The translations under genes were made by a program, and so were the position numbers. Of a DNA stretch of 64,000 nucleotides, positions 34,791 to 47,940 are shown piece by piece (the stretch's first letter is position 1; every line of letters starts with the position of its first letter). Under the pieces are notes generated by a model, which saw only the letters and a program-made list of their open reading frames with translations, did no database searches and was not told the DNA's origin. This stretch comes from Zygaena filipendulae (taxonomy: Eukaryota > Arthropoda > Insecta > Lepidoptera > Zygaenidae), in contig OU015650.1 of NCBI GenBank assembly GCA_907165275.2, forward strand, positions 6,850,001-6,914,000. Direction: 5' to 3'.

Positions 34791-37689
34791 TATTCATGAA
34801 GATAAACCTATTAGATTAGATTTTAACTGTTTTCAATTTAGATAACAAACTATAGATACACTGATAGAGAAAACAGGTTTAAAAATAACCAAAGCTTTTA
34901 ATATCTAATTATTATATAATTAATTAATGTACTAACGCACGTCAGAAGTTATACCACGGATTACATAAATAGTTAGGTACCTACTACGATTATACTTTGA
35001 ACTTGCTAACTTTCGCACGTCGACTATTAACAGTCATGCTTTACTACGTGACAACTTCGTAGTAGATACTTTTCAATGTTCGTTACTTCTGTACCTACTC
35101 AGAACTCACAGCCATTGCCGTGTCACAAGATGTAGATATAACTTCGGAAACCGTTTTTAAATTGTATCTTATTCAGTTCTTTCACTCGGTTCCCTTGACG
35201 ATAGTCAAGTCAAGTAAGTGGGAGGAATATCAGGAAAACTATAGAATGATTTACGCATCTTATCACTTATTAGGTACAGTGGTACAATATCTAAACAATT
35301 CATATTAGAGACAGTTGAGTGTCGAGTGCCTCCGCCGCGCTGCAGACATAAGTCACAATCTGAGCACTTCCTGCGCCGACTCACTAACATCTCAATTGCT
35401 GCTCTTTTGTAATCAACCATTTATTTGTGGCGTCACTCCGTGGAGCGAACTAACATTAGCCGTCGACTTCATTTCTCGCCGTAACTACGCATTAAGCTGA
35501 ATCCGGGTTATTTCATTTTACTCGTTATGGTTATATCACCCTTTCGTTGTTGCGCAATTGCAGGCCGTAAGAACATGAAGTGCCGATTTATCCCACTACG
35601 TGTTCTTGAAAACATCTCGTTAGCTATCATTTAATAAGTACTGCGTCTCCTACTTATACCGCTTGTGTTATCATAATATTATATAATTGAACGAAATTAA
35701 GTATGAAAATAAATTAATTGAATAAATTAAACGTGACACTGAATTTGCTGTATATTTTTAGTCCTCTTAAGTGTTTGATCACGCCAGAAACTATTTCAAA
35801 TTAATAAATAAACCCTTCGATAGATCTCAGTTAAAGCACAGATAATATAATACTATACTAGTTTAAAGTGATAAATTACGTGTCTCGCAAAGTTGACGGG
35901 AATCAAAGGATGTAAAACAACATGCACACAACCTTGCGTGGACTTCTGCACCAGCGCGATTCTCGATCGTCGTGATGATGGCGGGCCCGCCAGGTTTTAG
36001 TTGCCGTGATTTCCAGGCTTCCAGAGTTCAATAATGGCGAGACACTCGCGGTGGACGTGATCATCAGAATAAATACTTGTAATTTTATAACAGTCGTATC
36101 TTTCTCACATGCGTATAGGTAGCAGTTGCGGTGAGAATATTAATATTCATTTTTTCTTACAACCCTCACTTTATTTATTCATCGGGTTGCCATGCGCTGA
36201 CATAAATGTGTACCTATAAACGTTTTCATTGAGGAAAAAGGGAAAAAATTGCGAGACACAAAACAAATAAAGAATTAAATAATTACTGGCGCAAGCAGTG
36301 TTCTTTTCATTTGATTCAAATAAAGCGGTTAAAATTACACAAACGGGACAAGAACACGTTCAAAGAACACTTCAATTAGGTAGTGAATGTACATGTAGGC
36401 AGCAATACCAATGTCAAACGAGTCTTATTCCAATTAATAAATCACTATCTCGGTAATTCATCTAACTAGTTACCTATTCAGTAGATATTGTAGCATAACT
36501 TCAACCCAACACCATTTTTAGCGAGTATTTAATTTACACGATTTCTTTTACTATATGCAACCAACAATAAACCAACTTACATACCGAATTTAGTTTTGCG
36601 TTTGTAACTTTACCCGTCCTAGCACTGGATAGTATAGCTTGCGCTGTCAGACGCGTAATAGGTACCTAAGTTTTATCAGAATAAAAAATATGTGTCCTTT
36701 ATTACTTACTTAGAGATAACGTTACTTCTGATTTGTTAGAATGTGTGGTAGATACAAACACAAATTTTGTCTTTTTAGATAGATGCTACTCGTAGTATAC
36801 CTACTTAGATTATTCTGTAACTAAATAAATCTAGTGTACCTAGTGATTATACAGATATGCATGGCCGGCTTCAATGTCTTTTTCCCTCAAATTATGGACT
36901 GTAGGTAAGTGTATTAATAGTGATTTAATCGACCTTGATTGAAAGTCGGTTCAAAAAATCATGACCTTATTCATCAAATGCAACCCAAAATCATGAACAC
37001 AGTCTGATAATCGCATCTATATATATTTAGTGAATTACTAGAGAAGTAACAAAGTATACTATTGTACATATAATACGTATGTGTACGTAACAAAAGCATT
37101 CGGGTTCAATTAACGTCTTGCAACCATATCAACCTACATCAAATTGGGGCTAGATTATAGATCTTTTTGTAGCGTCTCTAATGGCGCACATTCAGACCAT
37201 TGTCTTTGCACGCCGGGGCAATTTTATTTATCGCAATCGCGGTACGAGTAACGCGGGGCCAATTGTACGGCTAATAAGCTTCCCACTTTACAGCGAGCAT
37301 TAAAACTGCATTATACTCCATTTAACGGTGGATAAAGCGTGTCATGGTAAGTAATTGAAAAAACCATGCGTTTCATGTCTCATGCGAAAAGTGAAATCTG
37401 AATAATTGTGTATACCTACAAGTCAATAATAAAAACGAGAATGTTTGAACGGTCGTTGCTAATCACTCTCTGTTGAGGTGATTTGTTCCATCTATCAATT
37501 AACTACGAATGCCGTACGGTTGCATATGAACAATAGCGGCTAGTTGATAGGTCACGCAATGTTATGAGATTGATCACATGCACTCAGTCGTGTGCACCTC
37601 GACTTTATTCCTTGGAAATTCTGTTTTGTAAATATATTGTAGTAGGTAATAAAATTTATCCAAGACATTTACCTATGCAATGTATCATT

Positions 37690-37740
37690 TTTTAACCGAC
37701 TTCCAAAAAGGAGGAGGTTCCGCATCCGGCTGTACCTATA
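37690..37740 (+). repeat. ACCGACTTCC-type repeat fragment
   Basis: TTTTTAACCGACTTCCAAAA then AGGAGGAGGTTCCGCATCCG, a clear copy of the motif at 15456. Downstream to about 37980 the sequence diverges. Confidence 0.5.
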
Positions 37741-38210
37741 TGTATATGTTTTATCTTTATACGCACATATATCTACATTCTACGCGCATCTTATTTGTAG
37801 TAATTCTATAAATTGTTTTACCACGTATCCCGCAAAAACTACATAAGATATGAATAAAAGTTAAAATGTTAATAATTGGTTTTCAATGATATAATATGTT
37901 GATACCTTTATCCAGGTAGGATCTAGGAGGAAATCCTGAAGTTCAAGCCGGTAAAACAGCTGGCAATTGCTATTTTTAAAATAATATGTAGAACCAGATA
38001 CATATGAAAAATGACCATAAGAGATTTGTCATCAAAAAGTATTTACCTACGTGTAGTAGAAAAAAAAATTGTTCCAAATTTCGAATTGAGTATTTCCGGA
38101 ATACCTACAAAACACTTTTAATAACCAGATTGACGCTTACTCAACCGTTTAGCATAGAACCGTTTTTTAGATATTGTGCGTGTATTCGTACGAGTTAATT
38201 ATATTTGACA

Positions 38211-38393
38211 CTAGCTGTGCCTCGCGGTTTCACCCGCGTGAGTTTCGAAATTCTAGCAGGAACTCCCAATTTTCTTCAATACAAACCTTTTCCTGATAAT
38301 TACGAACCCAACAGAAAAAGGATTATTCACATCGGTCGAACCATTCTCGCGTTTTAGAAAGACAAACGAACAGCAAATAATTTTTTTATATCC
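38211..38393 (-). mobile_element. Helitron, diverged subfamily
   Basis: CTAG 38211-38214, CTGTGCCTCGCGGTTTCACC, GAAATTCTAGCAGGAACTCC and CGGTCGAACCATTCTCGCGT, with a T-run at the far end. Confidence 0.65.
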
Positions 38394-38586
38394 AAGATCA
38401 TATTTTTCATTCCAATATAGATTGTATTATAATTAATGTGGACTGTAAAATCGAAACTTGACAAAAACCAAACTAGGGTGACGGAAACATCTTCTTTCTC
38501 CTCGTAAATTCTAAACTCAAGTGACTTGCTACTGCAGTTACTGATAATTAATTCATAGAACTTACACGTAACGCGTATATTTATGA

Positions 38587-38795
38587 CTAGCTGTTCCTCG
38601 GGGTTTCACCCGCGTCAATTTCAGAGTTCCCGCAGGAATTCCGGATTACAATATAGCCTATGTTACTCAGGGATAATGTAGCTTTCTAATGGTGAAAGAA
38701 TTAATGAAATCTTTCATCGAATAGTTTTTGAGTTAAATCGTAACAAACTAACAAAAAATCTAATCTTTCCTCTTTATAATATTAGTACTTATATG
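38587..38795 (-). mobile_element. Lep1-type Helitron, full length
   Basis: CTAG 38587-38590, CTGTTCCTCGGGGTTTCACC, GAGTTCCCGCAGGAATTCCG, CTATGTTACTCAGGGATAAT, TCTTTCCTCTTTATAATATT. A useful reference for the split copy at 28570-29005. Confidence 0.75.
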
Positions 38796-39275
38796 TAGAT
38801 AATATTTAATTGGGTACAACAACAAAAATCATTTTATAACTTAACAATGTAAGAGAACTAGGTATTAAAACCTGTTGAAAGTCCGTAAGTTATAACAAGA
38901 CTGAAAAGTTTAAACGAACTTTTTTCGTTTGACTAATATGGTACGTGCTGGTATAGGTGTTGTGGTAGGCCGTACCTAACAGGCAGTGGTAACACAGCAA
39001 TAGAAATCAATATAGTTAGATCGAGACTTTTTCTGTTTTATTTTTACTCGAACAAATTTATATGAACAAATTGAACTGCAGGTCTTACAGTGAAAGAACA
39101 CTCAAATTCAATATACGTATATTTTTTTAACTCCTCAAGTTACGTCATAGCATTTGAATTCAATCAAAACAAGAAGTGTATAAATATAACAGTTTTTATG
39201 TTTACGTATCTACCTATAATGTATATATACCACCTAGACATACATTTTCATTAAAAATAGGAAAGTTATGTCAAG

Positions 39276-39465
39276 TCAAATAATTTTATTCAAAGTTGGC
39301 CCATAGGTAATGTGACTCTTTTTGACGTCAATAAAGTTACAATTATTAATATGACAGCACCCATAAAATACCCACCCTTCACAGCTTCCTAGTACTATGA
39401 CTGAAGAGAAGAAGCTGCGCAACAAACTCCCCAGTAGCCACACTGCCAGTTTAAAGTTAGATTAA
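39276..39465 (-). mobile_element. LINE 3' end, second family
   Basis: AAATAATTTTATTCAAAGTT, GACAGCACCCATAAAATACC, GAAGAAGCTGCGCAACAAAC and TCCCCAGTAGCCACACTGCC, read in reverse, form a lepidopteran LINE 3' end. No coding part is recognisable. Confidence 0.5.
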
Positions 39466-41782
39466 AATACTAGTGTTACTCAGATTGCAATTATTAATTA
39501 TGTGAGAACAAAGAGCAGTAACTAAAAACAAACTAATTGTAGACAAGATAATAAGACCAGTGTGACCAAGAAAGCGTATAAATCTATATTATCAATCCGC
39601 ACTAAGCGATAAACTGGTGAACTACCAACCCTCAGCGTAAGAATAGGCATCTACCCTGTAACAGAACTAGTGTAAGTACGTGTAGGCCTACATATATAAC
39701 AAAAGACTTACCTACCATGGATAGGTACATAAAAATCGTTACCTACGTTGAACGTGAAAAGGTGTGGTGTTAAAAACGAGTTTTATACGAAATTGGATGT
39801 TATTTTCAGAATATTCACGTATCGAAGACGGCTATATGGTTCATCATAACATTACACATGCCGGCAGCTATACTCACCGTTCAATAACGGATGCAGTCGA
39901 TTACGTGGATTATTTTGGTCTCGGGAAATATAAACAGGCGTGTGGCTGTCCGTGCAGCGCGGCGGCGCGGCGTGCGCCCGCGCAGCGTAACGAGCCTTAC
40001 ACCGCCCACAAATCACCACCACGATGAAACGATAGTTCGCGAATCGACTACAATCAGATTACAAAATATTCCTATTGTACTCTACGAAAAATTTAATACT
40101 TCCGACCCAACGTGCTAACTGATAACTTTCATAATTTTGTATTGTGACCCGTCCAACGCATAAAACTAAAATTTATTTGATTCAATTTTTATAGCAATGA
40201 ACAGAAACCTCGCTGACAATATTTCGTACAATATTTAATAATCGTATAATAATTGTCTTGGACATTTTTTCTTAATTTGTGATAGATAGATAGATCAGTT
40301 ATAGATAGATTTTTCATACGAATATTTCTACCGTGATTTTTTTACGATGTAACGAGAACTTGATTTATTTTCTCTGGCTGTAGTTGTTCGCTCTAGGCGA
40401 GTCCCTCAATTTTTTTTTTCAGCACTTTAAACTGTATTTTATACTTTATAGATATAATATAATAAAATATTTTATAAATTGAAATTTGTTATGGTATAAA
40501 TGATCACGCCAAGTCAACAAGTTCGCAGAATTGTGATGTTCTTATAGTGAATTGTCATGCCATAGTAAGCTTCATTAAATAACCTCGGATGGCTGTTGTT
40601 CCCATGCAAATAAGTTTTTCGTTTATTTGTCATACCTCTGAATACAACGTCAAAACACTTTGTTTTTCTTAGAATTTTTTAAAAGGCACGTCTCCAAACA
40701 CTTTTTGGTACCTATAATCCGGTATGGACTGATGATACTATAGCGAAATATCGCACTACATGCATACATAATTAACCCTTCAATACCTTCCGACCACGCG
40801 GTGTATGCGAAAGTAGGTAGGTACTTACTGTTTTTCTCTTACCTTTTTACAAATATTATATGCCTTTGAATATACCTACCTATTAGTTAATAAAATATGT
40901 TCAATGGTTCAAAAGGAATATATTCAAGTTCATTATATTTTAATGTTAAAATTTGAAAGAGCTCAATTACACCCCGTAAAAGGATCTCTTTATCCGGGCA
41001 CAAAGAGTTCCCGAAGGAATCCCTTAATACACACGTGCGAAGTCAAACAGCTAACTATAGTAGATATTAATTTTAAAGGTTATACTGTCAAAATAAAGGA
41101 CGTCGGCAATAAAATATTATCTATTAAAACAAACTTTTTATAAAAGGCGTGATTCCATATAATCACATCACTGTTCACTGTCTCGTATGACCTCGTAAAT
41201 GTATTTTTACGATGATTGATTTATGCTAATAAGACAAGTTTTAAAATCATGTTTATACGAGTATTGCCAATGATAAAAAATTAATTACGAGTAGGTACTC
41301 GAGCATGTTTAAAAACGAAATTGTTATGAAAAAATAGTGTTTCTCAATTTTAAAACTGAGAAGTATTTTAAAATGACGTAATTAGGTGGTTGGTTACGGT
41401 TTAAATTGTGTAAATTGGTTCTGTGAACTCTACAGCTAAGATTTATATGTATACCTACCTATGTACTTATTTATACGAGAAGGCACGCGTACCTACTTTA
41501 ACTGCGGTGCGATATTCTATTTGTTTCCGGAAATTGTAAGGTGTATTTCACGTAATATATATGCTTTAAAATTATACATTTAAGTTTTTAATAGCAAAGT
41601 GAGCGTCGCGCGTCGTGTGGTCGTGAACAAGTATCACTAATAATAAGGAAATTGTTTTTCGTAACGGAAATTTACACGTTTGATTGTAACTACAATTAAC
41701 TGTTTATTTCCTTTTTTTATTTTGGAATTATACGCACCAACACTTTGTTATTAATTTCAAATATTTATAGTTTTCATTTTTA

Positions 41783-42320
41783 GGGTACCGTACCTACCTC
41801 AAAAGGAAAAAAAATAGAACCCTTAGGATATTTTTGTTGTCCGTCTGTCCGTCTGTCTGTCAAGACCCTTTATCTTGGGAACGCGTGAAAGTATCGAGAT
41901 GAAATTAAAACCATATATTCAGGTCTACAGTCCCTTGAAGCTGTAAAAATATTATTAATGTAAAAAGATACGGCCGTTTATGCGGAAAAAAGCTAAGTAC
42001 GGAACCCTTCAGAGGTTTCAGGTTTTTTATTTTTAAGTATATGTACTTAAGTAATTCATTTTATTCAATGTAACACTTGTGTAATTATATATATATGATT
42101 GATACTTATGTATATTATACTTCCATAAATTTTGTATTTTAATATGATAACGCGTAATTTTAAGTCATCAGGAAAAGGAGCAGTCAAAAAAATAATTTAA
42201 AAGAAATTGAGAAAAATCACAGGATTTATACGTCTATAAAAAATTGTTTGTTCATATTTTCATGTAGATTGCCCGTAAAAATCAAAATAAATTTTATTTT
42301 GAGGGGTCTGACTCATAACT
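41783..42320 (+). repeat. GGGTTCCGTAC-type repeat
   Basis: TAGGGTACCGTACCTACCTC, GAACCCTTAGGATATTTTTG, TTGTCCGTCTGTCCGTCTGT and AAGTACGGAACCCTTCAGAG; the distal part ends GAGGGGTCTGACTCATAAC. Plus-strand counterpart of 10016-10512. Confidence 0.6.
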
Positions 42321-43825
42321 CTGTAAACCATTTACATTTGGACATAGATAAGCAATAGTGTGTTAACCCACACTGTAGAAATTTTAAGTAAATCGTGTTT
42401 TAAAAGTAGGAGCGCCATTTTGTGTCGACATTGTTTATGTTCAATATTTAGTTACATATTTAAGCAATGTAATAAGGTAAACACATAATTAAAAAACGTT
42501 CCCTAACTCTCAATAAATCGTTCTGAATCAGTAACTTAATTTTGTGGGTTAACATGTTATTGCTTATCTGCGTTCATTTATAGTTGACTGTATAATTTAT
42601 ATTAATAGGTATAATTTTTTGTACCTAAAATCTACTCCACCGGGATTAGGCATATAATATGTAAACTTTATTTCCATGTACCCACTGCCGTTTTCAAATG
42701 TATGCGTAATGCGTATTTACCCATTGGGAATATCGAAACTCGTGGGCATCAGTTTTTTTCATCAACACGTCCGGATATCCGCCGGCTGTTCACACATTCA
42801 CATCGAGTTAAATTCTGCTCAACTAACCACTAGATACTTATATTTGCACTCGTTTTATTGTTATACTGTGCACGTTTCCCTGAATTTATAAGGTACCTAC
42901 CTACTTAGATAATATATGTTGCATTCAGTGTCACCTGTATTGCGATCGGCCCCCTGGTATAATTCACGATCTGAAAACTCCGTAAGATATACGTGAGTTT
43001 CCAATATAGAAATATTACACATATAGAGCGTTCATTCATTTCAAAATTCCGTTCGAAAAATAAAAACATATGATGTGTATTGTGTACCTACTATGTGGTA
43101 TTTGGAACGGCTGGAAATTACGTTCGCGTCAAGAATATAGTAAGGTGGTTCGACCACCAGTGAAAATGCATCACGCTGCGTGCGCTTAATGCGGTTCTAT
43201 GGTCATTAATTCTAAGCGTATAACATAGAACTCATCATTAAGTAATACGTGCCGATTAGTAAAGTAGATGCTCCAAACAACAGGCGGTATGTTCGACACT
43301 CGATTTCACATCGGTCTATCCCCTCAGAAGAATATCGCTAGCATAATAGAATACCTATATATGTAGGTACATATACATATGTAGCATACTTAGTGTTAAA
43401 AAACTAAACGGTGGGATCTCGTGTTTCTAGAGTACCTATACCAACTTTTTACCCCTTGATTTATAACTGTATCTAGGTATACTTGCTCGTCTTTTCTATT
43501 AGTAAAATTCCAACTATGAGTACATGTGTCTATGTGAATGTAGGTATTCATTCTTCTATCTATATTAGGCAGATATCTACTTAACCATAAAATATTTCCA
43601 AGTAAAGTTAATTAGCGATTGTGAGTGAACTCTGTCTGCGGCTGAAAAGTCAGTGGCAAACGATACAAGTTAGTATACAATGTTAGTCAAAAAGCGGGTA
43701 CCAACGGCGAGCCCATTTAAAGACATGTTTTTTATTCAAAAACTTTTTTATCTGAAATCTGATAATCACAATATAATTAACTCTTGGGTACCAAGTATAG
43801 TAGGTATCTTATTGTCTGTGACCCC

Positions 43826-44040
43826 ACACCACAGAGAAAATAAATTAATCAGAGTGGACATATTGTAGGCGGGGCGGGCGCGCCACCGATGCAAAGGAGC
43901 AAATGCTCTAACTTTCCCAAAACTTCTTTTGCTGCCATTCCAAATATAGTGCGTAATGAATAGTATTGTGTGCGAAATTCACCCGGCGACACTGGTTTTC
44001 ATCTGTTTTCATACTATTGATATCTCTTCTATGTTAATTT
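43826..44040 (+). repeat. ACCACAGAGAAAAT repeat, copy 2
   Basis: ACCACAGAGAAAATAAATTA, GCGCGCCACCGATGCAAAGG, ACTTTCCCAAAACTTCTTTT, AATAGTATTGTGTGCGAAAT and CCCGGCGACACTGG correspond step by step to 9041-9400, with different internal deletions. Confidence 0.65.
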
Positions 44041-44868
44041 TGGGTCGAAAAGCCGCGATTTTTTCAAAATTATGATATGTTATTTCTGGCATGACTGATT
44101 ATGACTCTTGATAAAACTCTCTGACTGACTCTTGATAAGTCTTGCGGTTTTTGAGAAAAAGTGAAGTGAAAATATTGTATAAACTAATGAAATTATAACT
44201 GTAGAGTATCTTACACACATTTACTGTCGAATTGTCGATACACTCTCATGTCACAGTTAAGCAATGCACACATTTTTTTTTCCATAAATTACTCTAATTC
44301 GCCGTTGATAAACATTCCTACTAGTGTTTTTTTTTCATCAACGCTGACCGTCATGGTTTATGTATTTGGTTCTTTAGTTAAAAGATATATAGCTCGCAGA
44401 CGGCAAAACACTATCACAAAAATAAAAAAGCTGTTTTTTTACCATTATTGTTTTAGTCTCGTGGCCTATATTTTAGCTAGGTATCACGGATAGCGTTAGA
44501 TAGAACCTTTAGCCAGTAGTCCCCTTTCTGACTAACCTTGTACAAGATTGCGGAGAAACGTACCCAAATACCGACACCATTGCGATGGTTCAAATCAATA
44601 TTAGAATACCTGTACTAATTATCTTCAAGAGCACGGTGCCTCAAAAACATAGGTACCTACTGTAAAATAGTCTGTTCTAAAGAAAATTGTAGATATCGGT
44701 TACAAATATAAAAAGGAATCAACGGTCAAAAATAATCTTATAAAATATTTTGTAGCAATTTTTAGAAGTTAGTTTAACTGTAGCGCTGTGCCTATAATTC
44801 TTTGCTTACACGCTTTTTTTAACTTAAATGTCTTTTACCTAGATTCCTATATAGTAGATATAGATATA

Positions 44869-45307
44869 GTAGATAGTCCCCTGCGATTTCATCCGCGGTA
44901 ATTTCGGAGTTCCCGCGGAGGTTGCGGGAAAAAGTACTCTATGTCCTTCAGTTCCCGAGGGAATTCCGGGATAAAAACTATCCTATCTTTTAAGTTGGAC
45001 CATATTATAAATGATTGCAAAATTTTATCAAAATCCGTTCAGTAGTTTCGGAGTCCATCGCGGACAAACAACGTGACACGTGATTTATATATATTAGACT
45101 AGCTGTCCCCCGCGATTTCATCCGCGGTAATTTCGGAGTTCGGGAAAGTCCTTCAGTTCCCGATTGAATTCCGGGATAAAAACTATCCTATCTTTTAAGT
45201 TGAACCATTTTATGAATGGTTACAAAATTTTATCAAAATCCGTTCAGTAGTTTCGGAGTCCATCGCGGACAAACAACGTGACACGTGATTTATATACATA
45301 TATTAGA
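44869..45307 (-). mobile_element. Two head-to-tail Helitrons with exact junction
   Basis: Copy A (44869-45098) and copy B (45099-45307) share CGTTCAGTAGTTTCGGAGTC, CATCGCGGACAAACAACGTG and ACACGTGATTTATATA. At 45098/45099 the A start (TCTAATATA on the element strand) abuts the B end (CTAG) with no extra base. Copy A's own CTAG has decayed. Confidence 0.8.
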
Positions 45308-45702
45308 TTAGATAATCCATTCCGTAATTATTTTGTATGCATACATAATATCAGCGATTTATACCTGTTTAGTTTCGTTACTTTAAAAGATTCCATTCTA
45401 ACAAAATAATAGCAATTTTATCAGTAATAGCTACAATTTATTATTCGTAATTCTTAAATATACATAAAATCGAGTTTGTGATGTATAGGTATAATGTAAA
45501 ATTAAATCTTCTTTAGTTTCAAATATGTTATCTGGCGTGCGTTAGCGCAGCGCACCCAAGGCGCCGATTGGTTTGAAATATACACCATTCTTTAGTACCG
45601 ACTTAAGTATCTCTCGATCTTAACTCATTACGAAGATTTTAGAAGAATTTTAATGAAAAAAACATTGTTATTCCTTTATTGGATCTTATCCTTATAAACG
45701 CA

Positions 45703-45770
45703 CTAGTTGTGCCCCGCGGTTTCACCCGCGTTAATTTCAGAGTTCCCGCGGGGAATCCGGGACCCCCATG
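45703..45770 (-). mobile_element. Helitron 3' fragment
   Basis: CTAG 45703-45706, TTGTGCCCCGCGGTTTCACC, CAGAGTTCCCGCGGGGAATC; it breaks off at GGGACCCCC. Confidence 0.7.
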
Positions 45771-45931
45771 ATCCCCCCTGTGCACGCGCATACACTAAGA
45801 GGTCTTCAACAAACGACCTCAAAACATAAAAATATACGTACACTAACATTTTACTATAGAGTGGTCCGCCTTCCTGAGTGAAGGATGATGAATATCTCTG
45901 CGTTGGCCGGTCTGTGCAAACGCCGAATTTT

Positions 45932-46100
45932 TATAGAATAGAATAGAATAGAATAGAATACACTTTATTGTACACCAAAATAATTTTACAGTGTGTTTAC
46001 AGAAACTTATAACTAAGGGCATACAAAAGGCGGTCTTATCGCTTTACTAGCGATCTCTTCCAGACAACCTTTGGGTGGATAGGACAAATACAGAGAATTT
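45932..46100 (-). mobile_element. LINE 3' end, inverted, with (GAATA)n
   Basis: (GAATA)n at 45936-45960, then CACTTTATTGTACACCAAAA, TACAAAAGGCGGTCTTATCG and AGCGATCTCTTCCAGACAAC. The longest copy of this tail in the window. Confidence 0.7.
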
Positions 46101-47811
46101 ATATATTGATTTGGTATAATATAGGTAAAACAGGAATCATAAGACTATTTATATTCTTTTATTTTTGGCTTTTATTCTTATATTTTATGGCTATTTTATT
46201 AAAATAAATACTTACCTACGTTATTATCTCATAATTGTATAATAATATAAAATCGTAGAATCGTATCTAGTTGTGTTGTTAAATGTTAAAATTTGAACAT
46301 ACATATTTTATGAAGAATGTTTGTTTGCGATCGCAGCTCATATATCTATCAAAAAATAATAGCGCTGTGGGAACAGGGAATATAGAGTCTATTGTCCTTA
46401 AAACACATCTTCCTTCTACCCTTGGTGATTAGTGTCTATTAACTCAATGTTTTTATCTTTGACATTTGTGGGAAAATGCAATTTGTGACTCCAAGGCGAC
46501 TTTTGTTGTTCTCAGATCCCACGACCACGTCGTTTAATAAGTAGGTACGGTTCACACACTCACTTTGCAACTCGTTACATGCTGATATTAATTACACACA
46601 TTTGATATCTGCAACGACTTCCGTCGCTGCGCTAGGAACTAATGAATTCAGATCAGTGAAACATTAATTTTTACTTTAATTAAAGAACCCTACTATTTCA
46701 ACGTGAGTCAGTTATATAATAATGTTACCTTATAGGTATTAACTAAAGGTATACGGATAAAAAAATCCTGCATGATATTTTTTAAAAAAAGGTAGGTTCT
46801 AAATTAGACAAGGTTAGGTTTTGATATACAGGTATTTATGCCAAAATTACCTCTTTATATAATTAGTAGGTATTTAGTATATACCTAATAAAGAGTAGAC
46901 AGCAAGACTATATCATAGGTTCTTTATTAATAATGGAACTTGTTTCGCAATAGGTACTGTTTGTACAAACGACGACGAGACAAAAATGGTTATGATCTTA
47001 AGTTCTTATTCAATTATATAGAGAGTGCGTTGACTGTTTAGTAAGATTTATTTGTCTTGATAAAGACTCTGAAAGAGGGCAAACAGCTCGCGTGGGAGCA
47101 ACCGAGAAAACCAACGCGATGTGCTACGCTACGTCACGCAGTGGCATGGTTCTATCTCATTTCTCAAGTGTTACTTTTAGCAAAAAAATAATAATAGATA
47201 GGTAGATATAAACAGTTAATAGTCTTTTGTGGACATTGGACATACGAAAAGAAAAAAAACGGGGAGGGGTTAAAAGACAGTCACTTAATGAACATGTATG
47301 GAATGAAACGTGACAGCTCTATCTACTAAGATAAGTACGTGAATACTGAATACCTACCGTTTTTATTCTGAATAAAAAAACTGCTATAACAAATTACTAT
47401 TTTTCAGCATACTTCATAATATTATTTATTTAGCAAACATGGATTTCATTATATCGCGTCGTAGGTAACTCATATGTGTATATGTATAGGTACCGCAAAA
47501 AAGGGTAGATCTTTATGATTAATTATAATTTTTCCTTTATTTGCAAAATCTTAAGTACTTGTATAGAAGTAGGATATTACAATTTTTTTCGTATTATAAT
47601 TAGGTGGGTACCTACTTAAGAAGTACATACCTATTTAATTTAGGTTATATATATAATTTAACTTATTATATTTAGGTTTTATATACCAAACATACCTATA
47701 TGTGTAATGTGTATGCGTGTCTAATATATTCATAGGCATCTATAAATAATTAAGATATTAATTTATATCTATCGTTTTCTTTTCTCATAGGTACATTTAT
47801 TCATTTTAGTA

Positions 47812-47940
47812 TATAGATGGGCAATCAACCCGGTGCTTTCGTTTAAACCCGATAAAAGCAAGGTTTTTACGGTTTAAACCCGGAAACGGCAGGCTTTTAT
47901 CGGGTTTAATCTCAAGCACCGGGTTGATTGCCCATCTATA
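47812..47940. mobile_element. hAT-type MITE with intact 8-bp target duplication
   Basis: A 129-bp element with perfect 27-bp terminal inverted repeats (TATAGATGGGCAATCAACCC...) that extend imperfectly to about 48 bp (TTTAAACCCGATAAAAGC). It is flanked by the direct repeat TTTTAGTA at 47804-47811 and 47941-47948. The 8-bp duplication and the GATGGGCA end point to hAT transposition. It has no coding sequence, and the near-perfect arms suggest a fairly recent insertion. Confidence 0.88.

Larger units (their letters stand above)
33900..38210. other. Repeat-poor gene-free stretch
   Basis: 35305-35510 (GAGTGCCTCCGCCGCGCTGC) and 35935-36060 are GC-richer unique sequence. 37141-37345 has CGCCGGGGCAATTTTATTTA, GCTAATAAGC and GCATTAAAACTGCATTA and looks like a regulatory block. 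No exon is recognisable. Confidence 0.55.
38796..44868. other. Gene-free stretch
   Basis: 39935-40010 is the most CpG-rich point of the window (CAGCGCGGCGGCGCGGCGTG) but has no splice signals that make an exon. 40950-41060 may be a decayed Helitron (GAGTTCCCGAAGGAATCCCT). The rest is AT-rich and featureless apart from listed repeats. Confidence 0.55.

Noticed and set aside
39276..39465. 3' UTR of a host gene
   Set aside because: The sequence matches the dispersed LINE 3'-end pattern and no exon precedes it on the minus strand.
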